A stretch of 64,000 nucleotides of DNA from Woronichinia naegeliana WA131 (lineage in GTDB: Bacteria > Cyanobacteriota > Cyanobacteriia > Cyanobacteriales > Microcystaceae), in contig CP073041.1 of assembly GCA_025370055.1 (NCBI GenBank), forward strand, positions 930,001 to 994,000, given 5' to 3'. How positions within the stretch are numbered: the stretch's first letter is position 1; each line of letters opens with the position of its first letter. The notes beneath the pieces were generated by a model that did no database searches, was not told where the DNA came from, and worked only from the letters and a program-made list of their open reading frames with translations. A program made the translations under genes and the position numbers. Shown here piece after piece: positions 9,229-18,649 of the stretch.

Positions 9229-11605
9229 AATTATCAAAGAAATTTCAGGAAAAAGTGACAGAGAAACAGTAGAACAAATAAAAGAGAACCCTTATTTACA
9301 GTACTTTATAGGAATGGAAAGCTATAGTAGCAAAGAAGCATTTAATGCGTCAATGATGGTTCATTTTCGTAAAAAAATAGGAATAGAATTAATAAATAAA
9401 ATTAATAAAGAAATAGAAAAAAAAGCGACGGGTGTAGCGTCAGAAAAAAAAGAAAATGAAGGAAAGTTATTGTTAGATGCGACTTGTACACCAGCAGATA
9501 TAAAATATCCAACGGATATAGGAATATTGAATGATGCCAGAGAAAAAACAGAAAAAATAATAGATAAGCTGTATGAAGAAATAAAAGAGAAAAGGAAAGA
9601 AAAGCCGAGGACTTATAGGGAAGTGGCAAGAAAAGAGTACTTAGCCATAGCAAAAAAACGTCGTGTGTCAAAAAAAGAAAGAAGAAAAGGAACAAAAAAA
9701 CAACTAGGATATATAAAAAGAAACTTGTCTCATATAGAAAAAATGATAGAAGAGGGAGCAAAGTTAGAAAAACTAACGAAAAAAGAGCAAGAAGAGCTTG
9801 TAACGATAGGAAAAGTGTATGAGCAACAGTTAGAAATGTATGAAAAAAAGACAAATAAAGTAGAAAACAGAATTGTGAGTGTAAGCCAACCTCACGTGCG
9901 TCCAATAGTGCGTGGAAAAGCGGGAAAAGCAGTAGAGTTTGGAGCTAAAATATCGGCAAGTAATGTGAATGGCTTTGTCTTCTTAGACAAATTAAGTTGG
10001 GATAATTACAACGAATCGGGAGATTTACAAGCGCGAATAGAAGAATATAAAAGGGAAACAGGATGTTATCCGGAATCGGTTCATGTGGATAAAATCTATC
10101 GAACAAAAGCGAATCGAGCTTATTGTAAAGAAAGGGATATAAGAATGAGTGGTCCCCGATTGGGAAGACCGCCGAAAGAGGTGAGCAAAGAAAAAAAGAA
10201 AGAGGCACGCTCAGATGAAAGAGTGCGTAATGCCATTGAGGGTAAATTCGGACAGGGAAAGAGGAAATTTAGTCTTGGTCGAGTGATGGCCAAACTACCT
10301 GAGACCTCGGAAACGGTAATTGCGATGAACTTTTTGGTAATGAATCTTTCTACTCTACTTCAGAAGACAAAAAGTAAAAAGTTGTAGAGTCGTTTTTCTT
10401 GTGAAAAATGGTGTTAATTTTCCTCTCTTTTGTGAGGAGTGATTTGTGTTGACCTTTTTAGACAGAAAGGAACAATAGATTAAACAAAATCTGTATTTTG
10501 ATTTGTTTCCATAAGGATAAGTTATCTATGCTTTTTCAGTCCATACTTCCCTAACCCACATTTCTTTCGTTTTTTGACTTTTTCAGCAAGCCCTAAATAC
10601 TGATACCAGATTGTTCCCCATAATACTGAGACTAATCTCACCGGATGCTTGCAAGGATTAGAACGGTAATTTCCCATAATGATAATCTCATCTCTGTAAT
10701 GACTACCTTGAGACAATACTTGTTTGGTTTTGTAAGATGTACCCGCTCTAAATCTGGTTAGAAAAAACTTTTTAGCTTCTGTTAACAAATCAAACCACAC
10801 AAAGCTAAAAAATCCCATATCTACGAGAATTAAACCATTTTCTGGTAATTTAGCTGCCAATTCTTCACACCATATTTTATCATTTGATTTATCATTTTCT
10901 GTGTACCATAAAGTAACGGGTCTTTGGGTAAAGGCTTCCACTACCATCATTATTTTACCCCCCAATTTACTCTTTTCTTCTTTACTTATTTTCATATTTT
11001 TCCTTATCTGCTCTAGCGTTTAGCCATCTGCTATCCACACTGCACTAAACTTTTCTCTTATTTTTTCCCATTTTTCTCCTACTTGGAGCTTCTTCCCTTT
11101 TTCGGCTGCTTTTTCTAACACTCCTTTTAGTAATATTGCAAATATTTCGGCTGGCACATTCATCATTCTTTTTGATACTGCCTGTTTGCTTACTTTTAAT
11201 GATGCTACCCATAGCAATCCCTCTTCCTCTAACAGTCTTACCGCTTCACTTATACCCGCTATTTGACGATACACTATACTTAACACTAATGCCACCATTA
11301 CTGGTAAATTTAATACCCTATCTCTCATCATTTTCTCATGAGTTCCCTGTAAATATTTTAATGGTGTAAACATTGTGGGTTCTAGTAATTCAAACAACTC
11401 TTTTGTTATTTCAGGGATTTCTACCCCTGGCTGATTTGTCTTACGACGTAAGTCTGGGTTTCCTTTTCTCCGAGGATGTTGTCTTGCCATTTGTTTTTTG
11501 CTCACTTTTTTATATACTAACCTTTTTTTCAGCCTACTCTTACTTCCGCCTGCTTTTAGGCTAATCTTTTGTGAGTAGGCATTTTGGCTTAAGTTGACAC
11601 CAATG

Positions 11606-11785
11606 AACACTGTTAAGCCCTTTTACGCGATCTACCAAGCAATACATTGTCTGTTAACCATTGAGATTAAGGACATAATGGTATTATGTCCCTACAGAAA
11701 TCAGCATCTTGAATGCACAACTTCTTAAATTATTGTTCCTAACTGGACTTGGAGACCAAGCCCCTACCGACATTAAATTAAACCA
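11606..11785. other. spacer before res, with a perfect hairpin
   Basis: Remains of the original mod-res spacer. Contains GGACATAAT (11671-11679), loop GGT, ATTATGTCC (11683-11691), a perfect 9-bp stem. No T-run follows, so it is not a classical terminator; similar short palindromes are common in cyanobacterial spacers. Confidence 0.6.
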
Positions 11786-14503
11786 ATGAACAGAGAAATA
11801 AATCTTATTACCAATCGCCTTAGCCTCAGAAAACCTCAACGAGAATCCTTAGAAATTCTGGCTGATATTCTTGATCAAATTATCCTAGGAGAAAACAACG
11901 ATCTGCTACAATCCCTAGAAATCATTAAAAATCTTTATCCCACCATCCAAGAATTTGAAAGAAACTTTCCTTCCCTTTGCTTTGCCCTGGCCACTGGAGT
12001 CGGTAAAACCCGCTTAATGGGAGCCTTTATCACCTATCTTTATCTGATAGGTAAAAGCCGCCATTTCTTCGTTTTAGCCCCCAACCTAACCATTTATAAC
12101 AAACTCATTCAAGACTTTACTGCTAATACTCCAAAATACGTTTTTAAAGGTATTCCCGAATTTAACCTAAACTCTCCCATTGTTATTACAGGAGAAAATT
12201 ATGAAGATGGTCGCGGCGTTCGTGTAGAAGTTTTAGGTCAAGGTCGCCTTTTTGAAAACGAAAAAACAGTCCATATTAATATCTTTAACATCTCTAAAAT
12301 TAACTCAGAAGTTCGAGGTGGAAAAGAACCCAAAATTAAACGCCTACAGGAATATATTGGCCAAAGTTATTTTGAATATCTATCGGAACTAAAAGACCTC
12401 GTTTTATTAATGGATGAAGCCCATCGCTATCGAGCTAGTGCAGGTATTAAGGCTATTGAAGAACTTAAACCCATTTTAGGCTTAGAACTCACCGCTACCC
12501 CTAAAACCGTCGGCTCTAAATCCGTCGAATTTAAAAATATTATCTATAGCTATTCCCTCGCTTATGCCCTACAAGACGGCTTTGTTAAAGAACCTGCTGT
12601 TGCCACTCGTAAAAACTTTCGCCCCGAAAATTATAGCTCCGAACAAATTCAAACAATTAAACTGGAAGATGGCATCACGAACCATGAATACGTTAAAAAG
12701 ACATTAGAAGAATATGCAGAAACTAATAATGTCGCTAAAGTTAAACCCTTTATTTTAGTCGTTGCTCAAGACACTAATCATGCCAAAGAAATTCGCACAA
12801 TCATTGAATCTACAGACTTTTTTGCAGGTGCTTATATCGGTAAAGTTATCGAAATTTATACCAATCAAAGTGGAACAGAATCCGAAGAAGCAACTCAAAA
12901 ATTATTAGAAGTTGAAACCAGTGAAGAAATTGAAATTGTTATTCATGTTAACAAACTTAAAGAAGGCTGGGATGTTACCAATTTATACACGATTATTCCT
13001 CTGCGTGCCTCCGCTTCTGAAATTTTAACTGAGCAAACTATTGGCCGAGGTCTGCGCTTACCCTATGGCAAACGAACAGGCAATGAAACCTGCGATCGCC
13101 TAACTATTATTGCCCACGATAAATTTCAAGAAATTGTTGATCAAGCGAATAATCCTAATTCCATTATTCGCAAACAAATTACCATCGGTATTGACGGTGA
13201 TATTTCCCCCGAAAAAACTCAATCCTTAACCGTTCCTTCCGTTGTAGAATCTCTTTTAACAGGTAATTTTTCCACCTTTCAACAATCTCCCGATCAGCCC
13301 TTAAAACCTGTTAATGCGAATATTCCTCAGCCCGAACCCTTATTTAAAACTCCTCAAGCCCAAAATATTGCTTTAGCAGTAATGGAAGTTACTAAAAAAT
13401 ATGAGTATTTAGCAAACTCAGAATAATTAAAAAGCCCTGAAATTCAAGCCAAAATTGTCGAAGAAGTTAAAACCCTATTACCCCCAACACAAATACCGAT
13501 CCCTACTCTAGGCAAAGAACCCGATTTAGCCAAAATTGTCGAAATTGCCACTAATACCTTAGTCGAGAAAACGATTGATATTCCTAACATTGTCTTAATA
13601 CCAAAAGAGCAAGTGAACTTTGGTTATTCTGACTTTAATTTAGAAAATTTAGACACAATTGATTATCAACCTGTTGCTCAAGAAATCCTCATTAAATATC
13701 TCAGAACACCCGATAAAAGCTATATTTTAGGCAATGAAACTCAACAAAAACAAATCCGCTTAGAAAACTATCTCGTGAACATTCTGATCCAGAAAGGTGA
13801 AATTGACTACGACAGTAATGCTGATTTACTTTATAAATTGACAGCCCAAGTCGTCAATCATCTTAAATCCTATTTACCTAATGATGATGCAGTCGAAAAC
13901 GTTCTACTTTATCACCAAAAAATTCTTAGTGACTTTATTTTCAAACAAATGTTGCAACACTATTGGGAAACGGCAACTGATTACACCGCCAAAATAATCA
14001 AAGGATTTACCCTTTTAAAAACCAATAAATTTAATACTCCCGATCAGCATAACCTTAAATATTTTCGAGATACCTTAACCAATATTTCTGTCATTCAAAA
14101 AATGATTTTTGGCGGCTTTGAAAAGTGCTGTTATCCTTACCAAAAATTTGATAGGGATACCGAACGTCAATTTGCTGTACTAATTGAAGATGATGATTTA
14201 GTTTTGCGCTGGCTTAAACCTGCTTCAGGTCAATTTCAAATTGAATATCTCAACGGAGCAAAATATGAACCTGATTTTATAATTGAAAGAGTCAACGATA
14301 AATTAATTTGTGAAACCAAAATGGCCAAAGAAATTAACGATGAAGACGTTCAGCAAAAGAAACTAGCCGCCGTGCGTTGGTGTCAATTTGCAACTCAACA
14401 CGCGATCGCCAATAACGGAAAACCCTGGCATTATTTACTGATTCCCCATGATCAAATTGCCTCTAATCTTTCTCTGGATTATCTCAAGACTGAATTTGTA
14501 TAA
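11786..14503 (+). pseudogene. type III restriction enzyme Res subunit, one in-frame stop
   Basis: Superfamily 2 helicase/nuclease that would pair with Mod. Seen in order: nucleotide-binding loop ATGVGKT (69-75), DEAH-box MDEAHRYR (about 210), motif VI QTIGRGLRLPYG (about 415), and a C-terminal PD-(D/E)xK nuclease motif: Pro-Asp at codon 828, then E-T-K at codon 842. A TAA at 13424-13426 (context NSE*LKSPEIQAK) interrupts an otherwise continuous frame of 905 codons; the downstream part stays in the same frame. The predicted short product keeps the helicase but lacks the nuclease. Not a frameshift, so a single base change explains it. Confidence 0.92.
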
Positions 14504-14603
14504 ATGGAGTGCGGTAGTAGATTGACCTAGCAAAAGAGGATGGAGTATAATATCAAGGCAGGGGAGAAGTCCTTTTAGTGAGCTAATTCGACAGGTGACA
14601 AAA

Positions 14604-14801
14604 ATGAAAGTAGCTAGGTTTGATGAAATTAAAGAAAAATTTGAGATTAAAAATGATGAACTCTTCATTTATATTGAAGAACCTGATCAAACGTTAAAAT
14701 TAATCAGATTAAATGAGTATGCAATCTTAGCAGAGGAAGGATTAAGAGACGTTTACGATCATGAACCTGATGGAGTATGGGAGAAATGCCTTGAAAGTTA
14801 G
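14604..14801 (+). CDS. putative antitoxin partner of PemK/MazF toxin
   Basis: Small acidic protein of 65 residues (ATG 14604; a GTG at 14595 is also in frame). No recognised DNA-binding motif; composition and position suggest an antitoxin. It ends in TAG 14799-14801, overlapping the toxin start by 11 bases, an arrangement typical of translationally coupled toxin-antitoxin pairs. Identity is inferred from the neighbour. Confidence 0.6.
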   Translation: MKVARFDEIKEKFEIKNDELFIYIEEPDQTLKLIRLNEYAILAEEGLRDVYDHEPDGVWEKCLES

Positions 14802-15132
14802 ACAAAGAGAGATTATTCTGATTAATTTTCCTTTTTCCGATTTGACGGGAATGAAAGTTAGACCCGCATTGGTCGTTTCCAGTAACCGATACAACAAAAA
14901 CAATCTAGATGCTGTTGTCTTGGCAATTACCTCAAATTTATCTCCTCATGCTTACAAAATCCCGATTGAGATGCACGATTTAGACAACGGTAGCTTGCCC
15001 CTAAAAAGTGCGATTAGAGTTGATAAACCCTTTTCAGTTCTTCAAAGTAAAGTATTAAAAATTCAGGCAAAAGTAACAATTGCAAAGTTGAAAGAAGCCA
15101 AATTACTCATTAATGAACTAACTGACGAATAA
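14791..15132 (+). CDS. PemK/MazF-family toxin (endoribonuclease)
   Basis: About 113 residues; the start TTG 14791 gives MKVRQREIILINFPFSDLTG, matching the usual beginning of MazF/PemK proteins, and has GGGAG six bases upstream. ATG 14761 and 14770 are in-frame alternatives. The family cuts mRNA at short sites. Visible are the FPFSDLTGMKVRPALVVS core and the conserved Ser/Thr strand ITSNL. Reading frame intact. Confidence 0.85.
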   Translation: MKVRQREIILINFPFSDLTGMKVRPALVVSSNRYNKNNLDAVVLAITSNLSPHAYKIPIEMHDLDNGSLPLKSAIRVDKPFSVLQSKVLKIQAKVTIAKLKEAKLLINELTDE

Positions 15133-15307
15133 GCTGAAGATGGTCTTGCCTTTCTGATCATGGTTTTACCCCAAGGTTGATCAGCCCCAAAATCTGTAAC
15201 CCTATATTTTTCTCCCTTGCCTAAAAATCTTCAAAGTGTTGTCAAAAATAGGAAAACATAGGATAATACACCGTTAAGATAAGTAAACTCATTCGATTAA
15301 CGCTGTT
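15133..15307. other. spacer before STAND gene
   Basis: About 175 AT-rich bases. No gene or repeat recognised; presumably holds the promoter of the downstream gene. Confidence 0.4.
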
Positions 15308-16678
15308 ATGGAACTTAAAGAAGTCTTAAGATTTGCCGATAATGTGGTCTTGACTAAGACGGGTAAGCATTTAAACGACCTACAAAGAGATATTTTGGAA
15401 GAGACTCTACAGGGTAGTAAATACAATGTGATTGCTGATAAACACGAATGCACAGTTAATTATGTCAGAGAAGTCGCTGCAACCCTTTGGAAAATTTTAT
15501 CTGAGGAAGTAGGAGAAAAAATAACCCAGTCCAATATTCGTACTACCTTAGAAAGAGCAAGTTATTCAATCATTTCATCAAACTTTTATCCTAACTCCCA
15601 AACCCATATTAATATCTGTAGTAGTGACTTAAAATCTCTCAAAAATTCCCATACAAAATCAGCAGAAAAACCCTATCTTGACCTAGATGATGCTCCTCAC
15701 CGTACCCTTTTTCATGGTCGTACTAAAGAATTAGATACTCTGCAAAATTGGATATTACAACAACACTATCATCTGATTATGATTACGGGTATGGCTGGTA
15801 TTGGTAAAACGGCCTTAACCCTCGAATTAATTGAACAAATTAAAAATCATTTTGATATTATTATCTGGCGGGACTTACATGACTTTCCCGATCCCGAAAA
15901 TTTAGAACATGAATTAGTTGAAATTCTCGCCGATGGGCCATTTACATCTGCGAGCCAAAATGAAAAAAATATAAATAATCCTCTTCGTTACCTGGCTAAA
16001 CTACTCCGAAAACATCGCTGCTTAATTGTCTTAGATAGTCTGCAATCGCTTTTACAGGATGGACAACTAGCGGGTAATTATCAAAACCCTAACTATCAGA
16101 CATTTTTCAAATTCCTCAGTAAAATAAAACAAAATAGTTGCTTTATTGTTAATAGTTGGGAAACACCTCAAGATATAGTTTAACTAGCCGAGAAATCCCC
16201 TGGCGTTTGTATTTTCCCCCTTAAAGGTTTAGGTAAAGATGCTCAAAGTATTCTCAAAGAAAAAGACTTGAATAACCAAGAAAATTGGGAAAAGCTTATT
16301 TATCTTTATCAAGGTAATCCTCTCTATCTAAAATTAGTTGCCACTTTACTTAATCAACTATTTAATAGTCAAATTACCATTTCTCAAACCGAAAATTGCT
16401 TATTACCTGAAGAATTACAAATGATTCTCAATACCCAAATTGGAAGATTATCACCTCTAGAAAAAGAAATTTTAACCTATTTAGCAATTAACGATAACCA
16501 GTATTCTCTGAATCAATTACTAGATATATTTAACTTACCCAAAAACCAAATTATTAATACTTTTCAATCTTTAATGAGAAGAACCTTAATTGAGCAAAAT
16601 TCTGCAACTTCGGAAATAGAAAATAATTATACTGTCGCACCTATTTTCAAGGAATACCTTAAAAATGTAGATAATTAG
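15308..16678 (+). pseudogene. STAND/NB-ARC ATPase with N-terminal helix-turn-helix, broken
   Basis: The N-terminal 85 residues (KTGKHLNDLQRDILEETLQG...YNVIADKH) match the HTH domain found at the head of many cyanobacterial STAND proteins (vWA-MoxR-associated type). The ATPase follows: FHGRTKELDTL, P-loop GMAGIGKT (161-168), Walker B CLIVLDS (about 237-243), then GNPLYLKLVATLL, the GxP motif of NB-ARC proteins. An in-frame TAA at 16181-16183 splits it and the frame continues to 16678. The final TAG is formed by an IS-like end (AGGGCTTGCTGAAAAA), so the C-terminal sensor/effector part is missing. The neighbourhood suggests a defence role. Confidence 0.8.
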
Positions 16679-16692
16679 GGCTTGCTGAAAAA
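16677..16692. repeat. solitary IS5-like terminal repeat
   Basis: AGGGCTTGCTGAAAAA, identical to the end of the IS5-like elements, preceded by T-AATT as at real insertion sites, but without the rest of the element. It provides the stop codon of the truncated STAND gene. Confidence 0.75.
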
Positions 16693-16754
16693 ATTAGATT
16701 TTTTATTGTACTTTTCCTGTGGGTTAATATGAGGGTATTAATCAAGGCAAATAA

Positions 16755-16950
16755 ACAGCGATCGCCCTTTGTATTCTTATCCCAAGTGATCCCAATTTTA
16801 AAATTTAATCAATAAGATAAAGGCGATTGCACTTCACATCCCAAACAGCGATCGCCCTCCACGTGCTTATCCCAAAAAGCGATCGCACTTTCATCAACTT
16901 AACCGACATTTGCCTGATTACCCTTTCAACAGTTAAAGCGATCGCCTCTC
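16755..16950. repeat. HIP1-dense degenerate repeat array upstream of hicBA
   Basis: Four GCGATCGC octamers and several near-matches (GGCGATTGC, CACGATTGCC) within about 200 bases, each set in similar text such as GCGATCGCACTTTCATCA. Related units recur at 17500-17700, on the other side of hicBA. Confidence 0.75.
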
Positions 16951-16987
16951 ATCTCACCCAAAAAGACCATCACGATTGCCTGTGTTA

Positions 16988-16993
16988 TATAAT
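16988..16993 (+). promoter_or_regulatory. possible -10 box of hicBA
   Basis: TATAAT preceded by TGTGT, about 36 bases before the hicB start. No good -35 match at the normal distance, so a tentative call. Confidence 0.35.
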
Positions 16994-17028
16994 AGAGGAG
17001 TTGTTTCTTGCTCTAGGATAAATCAATT

Positions 17029-17310
17029 ATGCTTACCTATAAGGCAATGTATAAATTTTTAGATAAGGGAGTTCATGGGGAAGTATTAGACTTTCCTGGA
17101 GCGATTTCTTGGGGAGAGGACTTATCTATAGTACGTCGCTCATTGGCAAGTTCATTAGTTGATATGGCAGAGGTTTATTTATCTAAGGGAGAATCTTTAC
17201 CGTTGCCGAATGAACAATTAACGGAACCTGAAGCGGATTTAGAGGAGCCGATTTATTTGATTTTCTCAGCAGCAAATTATGTTCAAGTTGTTCCTCGTTT
17301 GGTGGCTTAA
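17029..17310 (+). CDS. hicB: HicB-family antitoxin
   Basis: 93-residue protein with the HicB beta-alpha fold pattern (FPGAISWGEDLSIVRRSLASSL), partner that neutralises HicA. It overlaps the next gene by one base (TAATG), implying coupling. HicB-first order is common in cyanobacteria. No extra C-terminal DNA-binding domain is visible, so autoregulation would have to use another mode. Confidence 0.85.
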   Translation: MLTYKAMYKFLDKGVHGEVLDFPGAISWGEDLSIVRRSLASSLVDMAEVYLSKGESLPLPNEQLTEPEADLEEPIYLIFSAANYVQVVPRLVA

Positions 17311-17495
17311 TGAAACGTCGAGATTTGTTACGTCACCTCAGTCAAAATGGTTGTTATTTATTAAGAGAAGGAAGCGAACATTCTGTTTGGGAAAACCCTA
17401 TTAACAGTCGTCGTACAGCGATTTCTCGTCATAGAGAGATTGTTGACTTTACGGCTCTTAGAATTTGTCGTCAGTTGGAGATACCTGCACCTTAA
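17310..17495 (+). CDS. hicA: HicA-family mRNA interferase toxin
   Basis: 61-residue double-stranded-RNA-binding-fold toxin: MKRRDLLRHLSQNGCYLLREGSxH, with the catalytic His in the GSEHSVW stretch, and a C-terminal HREI/FTALRICRQL helix. Cuts mRNA when free from HicB. Open reading frame intact. Confidence 0.87.
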   Translation: MKRRDLLRHLSQNGCYLLREGSEHSVWENPINSRRTAISRHREIVDFTALRICRQLEIPAP

Positions 17496-17499
17496 TCGC

Positions 17500-17705
17500 C
17501 TCTTCATCTCCATAAAAAGCGATCGCCTTTCCAAATCTCATCATCACAAAAAATGATCGCATTTTAAAAAATTAATCAGCAAGATGACAGCGATTACACT
17601 TTCATCACCTCAATCTACATTTACTTGATCGCACTTTCAAAATCCAAAGCGATCGCGGTTTTAAAGTTTAATCAACAGGACGGTGGCGATCGCATTATTT
17701 TTTTA
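17500..17705. repeat. HIP1-dense degenerate repeat array downstream of hicBA
   Basis: Three HIP1 octamers plus several one-mismatch forms (AATGATCGCATT, GCGATTACACTTTCATCA). About 40-bp stretches resemble those at 16755-16950, including TTTAA-TTAATCA-CA-GAT-A followed by GCGAT. Confidence 0.7.
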
Positions 17706-17784
17706 GATATTTTGAGAAAAGGCCGTTCTCTCTGCAAAAAAATAGATTAAAATGAGTGTATCAGCCTGATTAACAAAATGAATT

Positions 17785-18130
17785 ATGCAAACACCGACTA
17801 TCATCAAAACGGATTTGCGCGAAGTTCTAGCAGAAATGAATAAGAAGCTAGATACAATTTCTAAAGATGTGAATTAAGTACAGATTCGATTGGCTACTGT
17901 AGAAACCAAAGTTGATAATGTAGAGAAACGATTGGATTCAATGGATAAGCGATAAGCGATTTGATAAAATGGAATTACAGATAGAAAAGAAAATAGAAGA
18001 TTATCAAGGGGCGATCACTGATTATGATCAGGCCATTAAACTCAATCCTAGCGATGCTGATGCCTACATAAGTCGCAGGCTTGCCAAGAAAAACTTAGGA
18101 GACAACCAAGGTGCGATCACCTAATCCTTG
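17785..18130 (+). pseudogene. decayed coiled-coil gene joined to a TPR fragment
   Basis: Begins MQTPTIIKTDLREVLAEMNKKL, clearly a paralogue of the intact gene at 18215 (MSPTIVETDIKDILSKIDNRL), but hits TAA at about 17876 and further stops near 17955. From about 18000 the frame reads YQGAITDYDQAIKLNPSDADAY, a tetratricopeptide repeat with a stop soon after. Two unrelated gene scraps lie back to back. Confidence 0.75.
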
Positions 18131-18214
18131 GATCAATTACCATAGAAAGCAGAAAAGAAGAAGCGACCAACTTGTCCCAACCCAGGCAAACAAAATCTAA
18201 AGGAGTTATAACCT

Positions 18215-18526
18215 ATGTCACCGACTATCGTTGAAACCGACATTAAAGACATCTTAAGTAAAATTGACAACCGCTTAGAACGTATCGAGAATGACCTTAC
18301 CGACCTTAAGATCAATCAGGCCAGAATGGAAGAAAAGCTATCAGGACAAATCAGCCTAGTAGAAGAAAAGCTATCAGGACAAATCAGCCTAGTAGATGAG
18401 AAAGTCTCTGGACTAGGTAAGCGATTGGAATTTCAGGAATTTATTAACCGAAGCATCCTGGTGGGTCTAATCATTATTGTTCTGGGCGGGGCTGCTAAGT
18501 ATTTTTGGTCTATGCCAAAACCCTAA
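18215..18526 (+). CDS. small coiled-coil membrane protein
   Basis: 103 residues: an acidic/basic heptad region (about 8-75) and one C-terminal membrane segment (SILVGLIIIVLGGAAKYFW). Topology suggests a tail-anchored coiled coil. An exact 33-bp tandem duplication (18329-18361, 18362-18394) encodes two copies of EEKLSGQISLV, with a third degenerate copy DEKVSGLGKRL behind. Function unknown. The decayed paralogue lies just upstream. Confidence 0.7.
   Translation: MSPTIVETDIKDILSKIDNRLERIENDLTDLKINQARMEEKLSGQISLVEEKLSGQISLVDEKVSGLGKRLEFQEFINRSILVGLIIIVLGGAAKYFWSMPKP
18329..18394 (+). repeat. 33-bp tandem repeat (x2) within coiled-coil gene
   Basis: Two exact consecutive copies in frame (11 residues each), extending the coiled coil by about 1.5 heptads per unit. 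Confidence 0.92.
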
Positions 18527-18649
18527 CCCGCGATCGCAGTTTTTGGGGTAAAAGTTTCAGCCAAATCAAGAGCGATCGCCAATAATATGACCGACTTAGT
18601 TAGCAAAACAGGAATCGAACTCAAACTTCCTTTTTAAATAGCCCAGCCT

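Larger units (their letters stand above)
7315..10387 (+). pseudogene. IS5-like transposase (copy A), split by copy B
   Basis: Starts at ATG 7315 (MYRKQQYSIETPEN). Residues up to ALGALI lie before copy B; the rest resumes at 9233 (IKEISGKSDRE). The intact sister gene at 27723 gives the full sequence. The N-terminal part is the DUF772-type transposase domain (WEEYEEEYAKNF ... NPYLQYFIGM); the middle holds LLLDATCTPADIKYPTD with the likely first catalytic Asp, and the C-terminus the DDE part (SGPRLGRPPKE, RNAIEGKFGQGKR). Confidence 0.9.
7191..10594 (+). mobile_element. IS5-like element (copy A), itself interrupted
   Basis: Terminal repeats AGGGCTTGCTGAAAAA and its inverse, with AAAT duplicated outside (7187-7190 and 10595-10598). 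It lies in the IS4 transposase above. Its own transposase gene is split at codon AAT-T by copy B, flanked by the duplication AATT (7515-7518 and 9229-9232). Confidence 0.93.
6757..11490 (-). pseudogene. IS4-type transposase, interrupted and nonsense-mutated
   Basis: Minus-strand transposase whose pieces lie at 11020-11490 (start ATG, MARQHPRRKG), 10595-11019 and 6757-7190. Compared with the intact copy at 62471-63796, a serine codon TCA in the stretch VWIADGSTLEQ has become TAA (around 11020), and the IS5-like element splits the gene after GTIWYQYL. The C-terminal piece retains the IS4 signature Y-x2-R-x3-E-x6-K (YRRRWTIEEAFLLTK). Two independent lesions show that this copy is dead. Confidence 0.9.
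6749..11605 (-). mobile_element. IS4-family element carrying two nested IS5-like elements
   Basis: Ends are CATCCGTGTCAACTTAA on the left and the inverse of CATTGGTGTCAACTTAA on the right; AACACTGTT is duplicated outside both (6740-6748, 11606-11614). The element matches the intact copy at 62356-63804. An IS5-like element (7191-10594) has inserted into it, and a second IS5-like element (7519-9228) into that. The whole nest sits between mod and res of the type III system. Confidence 0.93.

Noticed and set aside
7315-10387. Minus-strand Phe/Leu-rich frames in the IS5-like elements as membrane proteins
   Set aside because: They are antisense shadows of Lys/Glu-rich transposase codons (AAA/GAA read as TTT/TTC) and recur wherever the IS does.
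11671-11691. Terminator between mod and res
   Set aside because: Perfect hairpin but no T-run on either strand; kept only as a palindrome.
16755-17705. Possible CRISPR array in the HIP1-rich repeats
   Set aside because: Repeats are degenerate, irregularly spaced and built around GCGATCGC; no constant repeat or unique spacers, no cas genes.
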